Shown here one piece after another: positions 9,639-18,297 of a stretch of 18,297 nt of DNA. The notes below the pieces were generated by a model. The model worked only from the letters and a program-made list of their open reading frames with translations. It made no database searches and was not told where the DNA came from. Made by a program: the position numbers and the translations under genes. Each line of letters begins with the position of its first letter. Position 1 is the stretch's first letter. This DNA comes from Amoebophrya sp. AT5.2 (taxonomy: Eukaryota > Sar > Dinophyceae > Syndiniales > Amoebophryaceae), in contig RXOD01004783.1 in the NCBI GenBank assembly GCA_005223375.1, forward strand, positions 1-18,297, written 5' to 3'.

Positions 9639-10207
9639 TTTGATTTTGATCAGTGGTTCTTTCAATTTTTGGCCCCTGCTATATGTGGCTGTAGTAGCCG
9701 TCGCCGTGTGTGTGTGTGTGAAGTACCCCTCCCTGCGTCGATCTACTCGTAGTTGCGAATGCGATATCGCCTGGCTATCAACAGCGGCAACTCTGGATTG
9801 AAGATGGAAAAAAATGCCCGTTTGTCTGCGACGGAGATGAATACTCAAACGCTCACGGACCTGTTTTAGACCGCCGCTTATTTTGATCACGCGCATTTTG
9901 GATCCCTGCTTGTATTCGGCATGCATCAAATCACGATCCAGCACGCTATGCGGTTCACGTTCACCTTCACGCGGGTCCTCAATTTGGCCAGAGCATCTCG
10001 ACCTCAACCCAAACAAGCACGCTGATCACGTAGATCATGGGAGGAACAGGCGTCTGGTATACAGGTGCAGGTTCAGGTGGGTCGTTACTTGGATGAACGA
10101 CTAGTCGCAGCCTCCTTCCTGCCATGTTTACATTAAGGGACTGATTTTAATCAATGCAGCGAGACGACAACCCAACAGAAGAAAAGTTCGCCAGATGACT
10201 CGCATGT
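9639..10207. other. Intergenic region, 0.57 kb
   Basis: The gap lies between the transporter stop codon (10208) and the ATG of the proline-rich protein (9638). It contains a GT microsatellite at 9706-9720. The minus-strand frame of the proline-rich protein continues open across much of it, up to a TTG at 10016, including a Thr/His/Ala-rich reading of the microsatellite. I treat this as 5' UTR or promoter because the ATG at 9638 has the better context. No other element was recognised. Confidence 0.45.
9706..9720. repeat. GT dinucleotide microsatellite
   Basis: Fifteen bases of uninterrupted GT repeat on the plus strand (CA on the gene strand), about 70 bp upstream of the proline-rich protein ATG. 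It probably lies in the 5' UTR or promoter and would be prone to length variation. Confidence 0.85.
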
Positions 10208-13200
10208 TCACTGAAAAAACTGTTGAGAAAGCAGATATTCTTCGCGTTTTTGCACTTGTTCCAGGTTTCTATTCACACAGCAGCCGTGTTCTTCTGCCCA
10301 CGCTGCACTTTTCGCTTCCTGCGGCAACACGGGTCGCGCCCCTCCACCGTCTACAAACTTCTTCCTCAACCCGACGTACCTACTGACCTTTTCCCGCATC
10401 GACAGCTCCTCTTTTGTTACAAACGTGCAAGCTTTTGAAAGGTCGTCTTTCCGCACGTAGGCTCTGCCCGTGTCAACGTCCACAGCAATGTATGCAGAAT
10501 ACCACGGCGTCCTCGCAACCTCCGTACTATGAAGGCCCAGACTCTTCCCCACCAGACCCTCCTCAAGCGCGACGTTCTTGCCGAGTTTCATCGTTTCTTC
10601 GTGCACCATCTGAATGGCCGTTGTCGCCACGCACAGCCCGCAGCCGAACACGAAGATCACGAGCGCGATCAGATTCGACCTGTCCCGCGCGACCGACAGC
10701 CGCAGCACGAAAAACGCAGGGAACACGAACGCTAGCAGGATCCCAAACGTCGAGCCGGCGTAACCTAAAACAATCTGCACCTGCGGGACGAGGATCGCGG
10801 TCGTGAACGCGAGGAGCATGATCGACAGCGTCTCCACCGAATGTTGGAAGGTGGAGGCCTTGTGCAGGTCGCCGAAGATCGCGCGGTGAACCGTGGCCCG
10901 GCAGGGGTGGATCAGCAGCGGGTAGGTGAAGTAGAGCGCGATACACAGACAAAAACGGCCCAGGTTCACGAAGAACGCGTCGTGGGGAAAATTCTGCAGG
11001 ATGTTGCCCTGCACACCAATCTCGCACGTGGCGGACCGGACGCGGGGGGGATCATCCTGCACAAGTTCCTCACCTCCGAGATCTCCGCCTACTACCGCAA
11101 CCATTGCACTCGTGAGACTACTTTCGGAACTTTGTCCGCGACCTCCTGCTCCCCCGCGACCTCCCTGCGAAACGCTGTACACGAATTTCTCGTAGCTCTG
11201 CCCAACGTAGAAGCCGCAGGCGGCGATCACAAGATAGAGAGATCCGGAGATCAGCATAGTGCGCCGCATCACCTTCTTCAGCCGGATTTTCGTCGGCTTT
11301 CGCATCTCCGCAAACACGCTGAAAACGTTGAAGTGGCACAGAAACGCGCTGCAGAAGTAGGGAATCCCCATCAAAAGCCCGGAGACGTCGTTCACGAAAG
11401 TCTTGCGGTCAGACCAATGGGAGGAAGTGGTGGAGAAGATGCCGTGACACGGATGATTCCGGAAATCCGTAAACGGGTTCGGACCGAGCCACTCAAACTT
11501 GTCTGGTGTTGTTTGATGCTAGGAACATTTTTTTAAGCCTGGCGCCCCGCTTACAGCAACACCATCACAAGCTTACTATACTTAGCTGCAGGTCAAGGAC
11601 GAGTTCTTCAGAGTAACAAACTATAACAGGCAACTGTGGCGACGCCACAAGCTAATGAAGCTAAATCGCTACACTTAATCACGGACATGAGAATGACGCG
11701 GCGAGGGGAACGAGGTTGTTTTTTGTCGGTGAAGCTGTACCTAAACTATATATAAGTAAGTACTTACTTAAGTACTTACCTCCTTCCCTGGCCCACTCTG
11801 TGTCGCTCATTAGAGCGTTTTTCATTGCGTACAGCACGATCACCAGCATCAACACCGCCATCGCCACGATCGACAGCAGGCTCGCCGTCGCCACCCCGCT
11901 CATCTGCCGCTTCAGGCACAGCGGTGCGATACTGGCGATGCAAACCACGATGACACACGTGCGGGGCGAGACGATGAACGAACCTGCCCCGATGTTATGG
12001 AAACCGAAAACGTCCTCCGCGAGGAAGTCCAAGATGGGGAGCAACGTGTCGGCCCACAGGTTACAATACGCGATGGCCGCACAGAACGTGACGCCGATCA
12101 CCGAGGCTAGCGCCAGCGACTTCCCCATCTTCCTCCCCATCGTCGTGACCGCGATCTCCTCGTAGCTGTGCAGCCCGGTCTTCCGCGCCGCCATGCCGAG
12201 CAGGTATCCGCTGTAGCCGGACAAAAAGCCCATCAGCGCGAGGAAGAACACTCCGGCGAACAGGCCCATAAACTGAAACGCGAAGGGGCACGCGACCGCA
12301 CCGGCGCCGACGATGGAGCCGGTGAGGGTGTAGATGGCGGTCTTCACGCCCATGCCCTCCTCGCGGTCCCAGTCGACGAGAATCAGGTTCTGGTCCATCA
12401 GGTCCTGGAACTCGCGGGAGTTTATCAGGGGCAGGTTATTGCCCGGCGGCAGCGTCGACGTGATGCGCCTGATGGGGAGGAGAGCGCTCTCGGAGGACGC
12501 GCAAAATGCGGCTTCGTGCTCGTGGTCATGCGCGGGAGCGGTGGCCGCTGGGACAGCGGAAGATGAAGATGAACTGCCGAGTCCGGTCTTCTGATTTTGA
12601 TTTTCCTGGTCAGCGTCCAGAAGCAGGCTGCTCTTCACGCCGGTGCTGCTCCTGGCCTCCAAAATCACTGCGCCCGCAGCACTGCTGCTCGTGCTCGTGC
12701 TTGCGTCAGTGCCTTCTTTCGAGCTGTTGCTCGCCGTCGACGCCCCGGCGAGAAAATCGTCCACGCTGTCGTGCGGACCACCCACCGCCACAGGACTGAA
12801 ATCATCCGACGCTGTGGCCTCCTGCTTTTTTGATGCATCTCGCCCTTGATCTCGTTCTCGTCCTCGCGCGGGGCTGCTGCTACTCTCCTCTTCGTCTTGA
12901 GGAGCCACCCCTTCAGCCACTCCTCCAGCGGCCTTCGCCAGCTTTGCTGCGACCGTCGTGGACAGACGCTGGCTCGTGTGGTGGCGCCGCAACTCAGTGA
13001 TACGCTTGTTAAGCTCGGCGGCGGAAATCGGCCCCTTCTGCAAATGCGGACTCATCGCTTGCTCCAACGTGCTCAGCGGCTCGCCTCCGGTTATCATGGT
13101 AGTAACTGTTGTTGCCTTTTTTGGAGCTGCCGGAAACGTCGTTGTAGCCGCGGTAGTACTGCTTGTAACTTGTGTTGTTGCTGCCTTCTCGCTGATGTCG

Positions 13201-14204
13201 CTGCGAGCTGCCGCCGCACCTTCCTCAACTTCCATTTCCACTTGCGGAGACATCAAATGGCCGGGCGAGCTGCTCTTCGGCAGTGTACCGTCCGGCGAGT
13301 AGACGACCGTTCCGGTCGCCGGGTCGTGCGTGCTCAAACGAAAGCAGCTGCCGTCCTCCACCGGCGTGAAGGTGATGTTTTCTTCTTCCGGAATGAGGTC
13401 GCCATCATCGGCGTCCACGGGAATCGGTGGAGACGCCGCTCCACCGACAACTGCTTCTACCGGGGCAGCGTGCATCCCCTCCTGGGGCCGCTCCTGCTCG
13501 TCGTGGTCGTCCGTCACTTCTTGCTGCTCGTCGGGCTTGTCTTCGACCGGTGGGGAAGTCGAAGGCTCTTGCTCTTCTACCTGCGCGCCAACTTCTCGTG
13601 CTGGGCGGTTTTGCTCATCTACTTCATCTACCGCCTCTGCTGCTGCCAGTTCTTCATCCGCTTTTTGTTCGCCTGTGTAGACATCACCTGCAAGAGCGCA
13701 GTCGCCGGCTACAACTGCAGCAGAAGCTGCCTCATCTTCTGCAGATGATGAAGATACGGATACGGATACCGCACCTTCATCTAGTAAGTCTGGGTCTGCC
13801 TCTCCGCCACTGCAACTGGATGAAGAACGTGGAGCAAGTAGACTATGCTCTGACTTCCCTCTGGGTTCCGCAGGCTCGGCAGCAGCTTCGCCTAGCTGAG
13901 CAGCATCGTCGACGGGCTCTGCGGCAGCTTCGCCGAACTCAGCCGCAACGACGCCGGGCTCAACGGCAGCTTCGACGGGCAACGCAACAACAGCGCCGGA
14001 CACAGCAGACTCCACCCCCGCAGCCGCTTCTGTTTCCGATGTTCCGCTTACCCCGCCCTCCGTGGAAATTCTAGTCACGGCAGTCGGCGCACTCCCCTCC
14101 TGCTCCTCCTGGAATGGAGCTTGAGACTTACCATCTGCTACTGGTGGCTCGACCTTCGCAACCCCGTCGCTGGTTTGATGAGCAGGCCTCGGACTTGCAT
14201 CCAT
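10208..14204 (-). CDS. Amino-acid transporter, AAAP/SLC38-like, with long disordered N-terminus (two exons)
   Basis: Predicted 1,239-residue protein from exons 11780-14204 (808 codons plus one base) and 10208-11502. The phase-1 intron 11503-11779 has GGAG|GTAAGT and CACCAG|ACAAG and restores Asp809. Residues 1-615 are acidic, Ser/Ala-rich and probably disordered, with a 14-residue repeat near 81-110. The transporter core starts at about 617. The first helix has GSIVGAGAVACPFAFQFMG (629-647), matching the unwound first helix of amino acid/auxin permease (AAAP) proteins. Further helices lie at about 648-671, 697-722, 745-762 and 771-794 in exon 1, then 850-872, 892-909, 984-1006, 1034-1058, 1062-1078 and 1085-1105. 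The FLCHFNVFSVFAEM block (862-875) matches the SLC38-type CH...E motif. A Gly-rich loop at about 920-975 is an insertion relative to typical members. The family moves neutral or cationic amino acids with protons or sodium at plasma or vacuolar membranes; substrate cannot be told. About 135 soluble residues follow the last helix. Confidence 0.85.
11635..11649. repeat. Perfect short inverted repeat inside the transporter intron
   Basis: TGTGGCG and CGCCACA flank a single central base. As RNA, a one-base loop is not possible, so the helix would have to open at the tip. As DNA it could be a binding site for a dimeric protein. No function is known. Confidence 0.7.
11756..11779 (-). repeat. 12-nt tandem duplication of the 5' splice site
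   Basis: On the gene strand the intron begins GTAAGTACTTAA followed by GTAAGTACTTAC, two copies differing only in the last base. Each copy starts with a consensus GTAAGT donor, 12 nt apart and therefore in frame. The second copy's TACTTAC is the reverse complement of the first donor GTAAGTA, so the RNA could fold into a 7-bp hairpin with a 10-nt loop over the donor. Confidence 0.85.
13882..13976 (-). repeat. 42-nt coding tandem repeat in the transporter N-terminus
   Basis: Two full 42-nt units (13882-13923 and 13924-13965) and the start of a third share the opening GCAGCTTCG on the plus strand. They encode a 14-residue unit of the form EP-x3-AA-(E/Q)-(F/L)-GEAA-A in the acidic disordered part of the transporter. 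The copies differ by scattered substitutions but keep length and frame, as expected for a replication-slippage repeat under coding constraint. Confidence 0.7.
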
Positions 14205-15358
14205 TTTAGAAATAGAAACTCGAAAACACGTTTTTTACAACCGGTCAAGTTGTATAACGAGCTTGGATTTCTTTGGGTTTGGCACGCAGTTGTTGTACCT
14301 CTCATTAACGACCGATTGTTTATTTATAGTGCTGCCACGTCTGCCCCTGGATCTACCTTGTGAGTCATCGATCGTCTTGGTTTATGTATGTTGAGCTTGA
14401 GACTGACACTGAGCAGATGCAGAGAGATATATTTTCATATGATTCTTCTCTCAACTGCCCTCACTCAAACTCATGATCATGTACCGCTACGAGAAGACCT
14501 CTTGCTGGATTTCACGCCGGTGAGACACGCTTCGTTGCGAAGTAGATCGGCGTTCGAACCGCGCAGGTGTTCCTCTCCACCGTCGGGAAAGCATAGGAAA
14601 GACGTGGCGCCGCCCTGCCCATCAAACAACAAGCCCAAAAATTTCAAAGTTGTGAAGTCGGTCGTGCAGCAACCGAAGTGCACGACACATACTGGCATTC
14701 ATTTCGGACCTGCTGTCGATGACATTCAGTTTCAGAATCACACAAGAGTGTATCGATCCCCGGGTGGAATCGATAAAGACCTGTCGCGCAAAATCTGAAG
14801 CAGTCATAGCAATGGGAAATCCTGCGTGAAGGCTCTCGCAGCTGGGTTTCCGTCTTCGCGGTCCCGCCGACAGTTGTCATGTTCGCTGCACGACGTAATT
14901 GTTACTCGTCGCTACGAGAAGTGATGCCCGCCTAAGCCTAACGAACATAAATGCGAACCACTGAAAACAAGAATGCGTAGCTCGCGAACGTGCTGCATCT
15001 ATTTAGTCTGATTGCCCCTACTTCCACGTGTACACCTTCTGATGAGGCTTCTGAGAGAGTAGTATGAATCGCAAAACAACAGCTTGTAAAATTTCGAATT
15101 CGGGTCGAGCCGACGGTCACTTCGCTGTTCCTCTTCTTCCATGCTTTTACAACGTAAATTTAGGTTTATAAATTTCCATCGGATCGTTTTCGTCAAACCA
15201 GTGGGTGGCTGTTCTTTCCCACGCGAAAATATCTCGGGAAAACAAAGTAGCCAGGCGACGACAAAGGCATGCATGAAGACATTCACGCAAAACAACGAAC
15301 TACGTGTCCGTGTCAATATGATAGCTCAAGGACATTCGCACAAAATACGATATTTTCA
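14205..15358. other. Intergenic region, 1.15 kb
   Basis: This is the longest gap between confident genes, from the ATG of the transporter (14204) to the stop of the ubiquitin-conjugating enzyme (15359). It should hold the transporter promoter and the E2 3' UTR. A plus-strand ATG frame at 14388-14798 (136 codons) encodes a basic protein with no recognised domain; it has no neighbours in its orientation and is not called as a gene. Its GC content is intermediate between exons and introns, so an unrecognised small gene cannot be excluded. A tRNA-like B-box word at 14552-14560 has no supporting T-arm. No other structure was found. Confidence 0.5.
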
Positions 15359-16463
<1,105 letters not shown>

Positions 16464-18053
16464 CTACAATTTTGCAGCCTTTTGATTGCTCCCGTTCAAG
16501 ATCTTGTTCCCTGGAGCTGCACTTGCATTTCCATTTCCTGCTCCCGGAAAAACCTTCAACATCCCCGTGCTTGTCTTCATCGATATCATTTTTACCGCGT
16601 CGTTGACGCGGACAAGTTCGTGCGCGGGTGCTAAGTACGCGACATACTCCGCAACGCACGCATCGCCTTTCTCCGCAAGAATTCCCTCTACCGCCTGCCT
16701 CACCCCCCCATCTCCCAACAGGGTGGAAAGCTGCTCCAGATCCACGTCTCCGTGGTAGTGTCCGCCCTGGTTCTCGATCGTTCCGTCGCGGTCACCGGGT
16801 GCGCTGCTTGTCGCGCTACTCGCAGTTCTCCCAAAAAAAATCCCACGTCCTCCTTCTTGCGAGGCCGTTGCCCCAACGCCGAAAAAGTGTGTGTGCTCGG
16901 GCCGGAGATGCAGTTCGGAATTGGCCTCGTTTACTTCCTTCGAAACCCCCAGCATCGTGGTGAACATGACGCAGTTTCCAGGTCCGTTGAGAAAAAACCT
17001 TAGCCAATCGTTGCACATCGTCGCGTTCTCGCTTTTGTGGGGGAGAAAATCCGGCATCACGTGTCCCTGCACGAAGCCAGACTTCACAAACACCACCCCC
17101 CCGAACCCAAGAGCGGGCAGAAATGCCGGCTTGCTGTCGGTGGATGAGATTGAAGACTGCTGCTCGAGCAACCTCTGCCCGACCTCGACGAAGGCGTCGC
17201 GGAGCCACTGCGTGAAGCTGTGCACGGCGCCGCCCTTCAGCCGCCTTCGCGCGTGCACTTTCAGTACCGAACTCCGGTGCATCTTCTGGTTCTGCGCCGT
17301 TGCAGTTTCACAATTCTCCCCCCGAATCCTCGTCGCCAAGAAGAAGTTGCCGAGGCACCCAAGTTTCCGCAGCGGGGCGTAGTCGCGGGTGCAGAAAGGA
17401 TCTCTGCTCTTCCTGCTCTGTCCCTGTACCATCAAGTCCCCATCCCCTCCTGGACCCGAAGGAGGAGTAACCGGTGGTAGCTCCAGTCTCTGCACAAACC
17501 CGTCGTGCGAGATGGGGACAGTTGCGTCGCTCCACGGCCTTTCGCTGGTGATCTTCGTGTATTTCGAGGCGGAGCGAGACTTCCTCTCCCCGTCCTCCCC
17601 CGCGACAAGTTCGCAGCACATGATCCCTTCCGCGTTGCAACCTGCAACGCATGGTGCTGCCGCGAGCGCGCCGAGAATCATAACGCCGCAGTTCTGGTGT
17701 GATTCTCGTCCTTCTCCTGATGCGAAAGCGGATGATGTGTTCTCTACCAGGTCGTCGAGGTCGAACTGGACGTCGTGGCGCTCCACGTTGTCCATATTCG
17801 GGACGCCCCCCACGTCGAGCAACATGCCGTCGCTCAACCATCCGATGCCAGGTAGATCCTTTGGCGAGTCGACAACAGACACCGAAAATGTGTCGTAGAG
17901 AGCACCACTTACCCCGTCTTCACCGCGGGAGCCGTCATGGTAGGCTTGGAGCAGAGTGGCGACATCGCGGAGGCCCGTAGGGGTGCTAGTCGTCGATATC
18001 AGACGCCGGCGCTCGCAAAAGAACGCTTCCTCGCGCGTAGGTGATGTTGCCAT
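16464..18053 (-). CDS. C11orf54 (PTD012)/DUF1907-family zinc protein, putative ester hydrolase
   Basis: A single exon of 529 residues; an in-frame TAG lies five codons before the ATG. It matches the DUF1907 family (human C11orf54, about 315 residues), a zinc protein with reported esterase activity. Family blocks in order: FSVSVVDSPKDL (56-67), LLDVGGVPNM (78-87), MILGALAAAPC (125-135), GCLGNFFLATRIRG (232-245), LKVHARRRLKGG (264-275), GGVVFVKSGFVQGHVMPDF (318-336), WLRFFLN (350-356), LRPEHTHFFG (383-392), QGGHYHGDV (429-437) and AEYVAYLAPAHELVRVND (468-485). Zinc-site histidines by family pattern are His387, His389 and His432. The extra length comes from insertions at about 105-120, 150-225 and 393-428 and from a 44-residue tail. 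The protein ends in Ala-Lys-Leu, which fits a C-terminal peroxisomal targeting signal (PTS1). Physiological substrate is unknown. It lies 371 bp upstream of the E2 gene in the same direction. Confidence 0.9.
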   Translation of the reverse strand: MATSPTREEAFFCERRRLISTTSTPTGLRDVATLLQAYHDGSRGEDGVSGALYDTFSVSVVDSPKDLPGIGWLSDGMLLDVGGVPNMDNVERHDVQFDLDDLVENTSSAFASGEGRESHQNCGVMILGALAAAPCVAGCNAEGIMCCELVAGEDGERKSRSASKYTKITSERPWSDATVPISHDGFVQRLELPPVTPPSGPGGDGDLMVQGQSRKSRDPFCTRDYAPLRKLGCLGNFFLATRIRGENCETATAQNQKMHRSSVLKVHARRRLKGGAVHSFTQWLRDAFVEVGQRLLEQQSSISSTDSKPAFLPALGFGGVVFVKSGFVQGHVMPDFLPHKSENATMCNDWLRFFLNGPGNCVMFTTMLGVSKEVNEANSELHLRPEHTHFFGVGATASQEGGRGIFFGRTASSATSSAPGDRDGTIENQGGHYHGDVDLEQLSTLLGDGGVRQAVEGILAEKGDACVAEYVAYLAPAHELVRVNDAVKMISMKTSTGMLKVFPGAGNGNASAAPGNKILNGSNQKAAKL

Positions 18054-18297
18054 TGTCGCGATGCTGGGCTAATCACCTCTGTGGAGTGAAGCCAGGTGCT
18101 CGCTTTTCTGTAATTTCCTGCACCGATCTGCGTGCCGTACGATACCGCGCTGCTCGATAGCAAGATTTAGCAATAAATTCACCGAAAAGCGATAGCCTGT
18201 ATGCACGATTGGAAACAAATGTTGGCAGCGATCCTTTCCGATAAGATATCTTTCGAGAAAACTTGCAGGAGACTTCCACATCGTTGCCCCAGGTTTA
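18054..18297. other. 5' flank of the DUF1907 gene to the window edge
   Basis: This 244-bp stretch precedes the ATG at 18053 and should include its 5' UTR and promoter. Two overlapping minus-strand frames of about 70 codons show no recognised domain and are interrupted from the gene by stops. It is AT-richer than the coding region. No promoter element can be named. Confidence 0.45.

Larger units (their letters stand above)
11503..11779 (-). other. Intron of the transporter gene (277 bp, phase 1) with duplicated donor
   Basis: The donor is GAAGGAG|GTAAGTACTT and the acceptor is CAACACCAG|ACAAGTTT. Splicing joins Gly808, a split Asp codon and the KFEWLGPNPF stretch in frame. If retained, the reading frame ends at 11679 and cuts the protein after the first group of helices. 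The first 24 nt are a near-perfect 12-nt tandem duplication of the donor. A perfect 7-bp inverted repeat with a one-base centre lies at 11635-11649. Confidence 0.8.

Noticed and set aside
9634..9643. GCCATTTTG, resembling part of the dinoflagellate spliced leader
   Set aside because: It is on the plus strand and is the complement of the start codon region of a minus-strand gene. Only nine bases match.
10563..11027. A 154-codon minus-strand frame within the transporter exon
   Set aside because: It is an out-of-frame shadow of the transporter; the transporter frame carries the helices and family motifs.
12846..13748. A 300-codon plus-strand frame with many Cys and Arg residues
   Set aside because: It is antisense to the low-complexity N-terminus of the transporter. 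Its composition is the mirror of Ser/Ala/Glu codons and shows no domain.
14552..14560. GTTCGAACC, a second tRNA B-box-like word in intergenic DNA
   Set aside because: The flanking bases give at most three of five T-stem pairs on either strand, and no acceptor or anticodon stem is visible.
14388..14798. A 136-codon plus-strand ATG frame in the 1.15-kb gap
   Set aside because: No domain, no neighbour in that orientation and no clear coding bias. It is mentioned in the intergenic entry but not called.
18069..18281. A 70-codon minus-strand frame upstream of the DUF1907 gene
   Set aside because: Two overlapping frames of similar length exist here, neither has a domain, and an in-frame TAG precedes the real ATG.

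Overview
This window is nuclear DNA from a unicellular eukaryote. Reading frames are interrupted by short introns (about 140-280 bp) with GT...AG ends whose phases match across the junctions. The products are eukaryotic: a UBC4/5-type ubiquitin-conjugating enzyme, an SLC38/AAAP-type amino-acid transporter, a TLC-domain membrane protein and a C11orf54 (DUF1907)-type metalloprotein. Exons are GC-richer than the gaps, and proteins carry long low-complexity Ala/Ser/Glu/Pro segments. All six confident genes lie on the minus strand, head to tail. This layout fits a dinoflagellate-lineage alveolate (for example a syndinian), but that placement is a guess from style and not proven by any sequence here.

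Layout from high to low coordinates, which is the direction of transcription. A single-exon C11orf54/DUF1907 homologue (16464-18053) keeps the zinc-site histidines and ends in a PTS1-like AKL. A three-exon UBE2D/UBC4-5 enzyme (15359-16092) gives a 148-residue protein with catalytic Cys85 but HCN in place of the HPN motif. After a 1.15 kb gap comes a two-exon amino-acid transporter (10208-14204) with a disordered N-terminal extension of about 615 residues. Next is a two-exon, proline-rich, probably nuclear protein of unknown function (7113-9638), then a 962-residue multi-pass membrane protein of unknown function (3866-6754), then a two-exon TLC-domain protein (1127-3111). The first 1.1 kb holds no confident gene, only a possible plus-strand CDS end at the left edge and a Cys-rich plus-strand fragment.

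The genes do not form an obvious pathway. Three encode multi-pass membrane proteins, and the rest look like housekeeping or unknown functions. No mobile element, CRISPR array, rRNA or tRNA was found. The most unusual signals are the HPN-to-HCN change in the E2, a 12-nt tandem duplication of the transporter's 5' splice site that creates an in-frame alternative donor and can fold back on itself, a TACTTAC motif near the donor of three of the five introns, and the expanded zinc-site loop plus PTS1-like tail of the DUF1907 protein.
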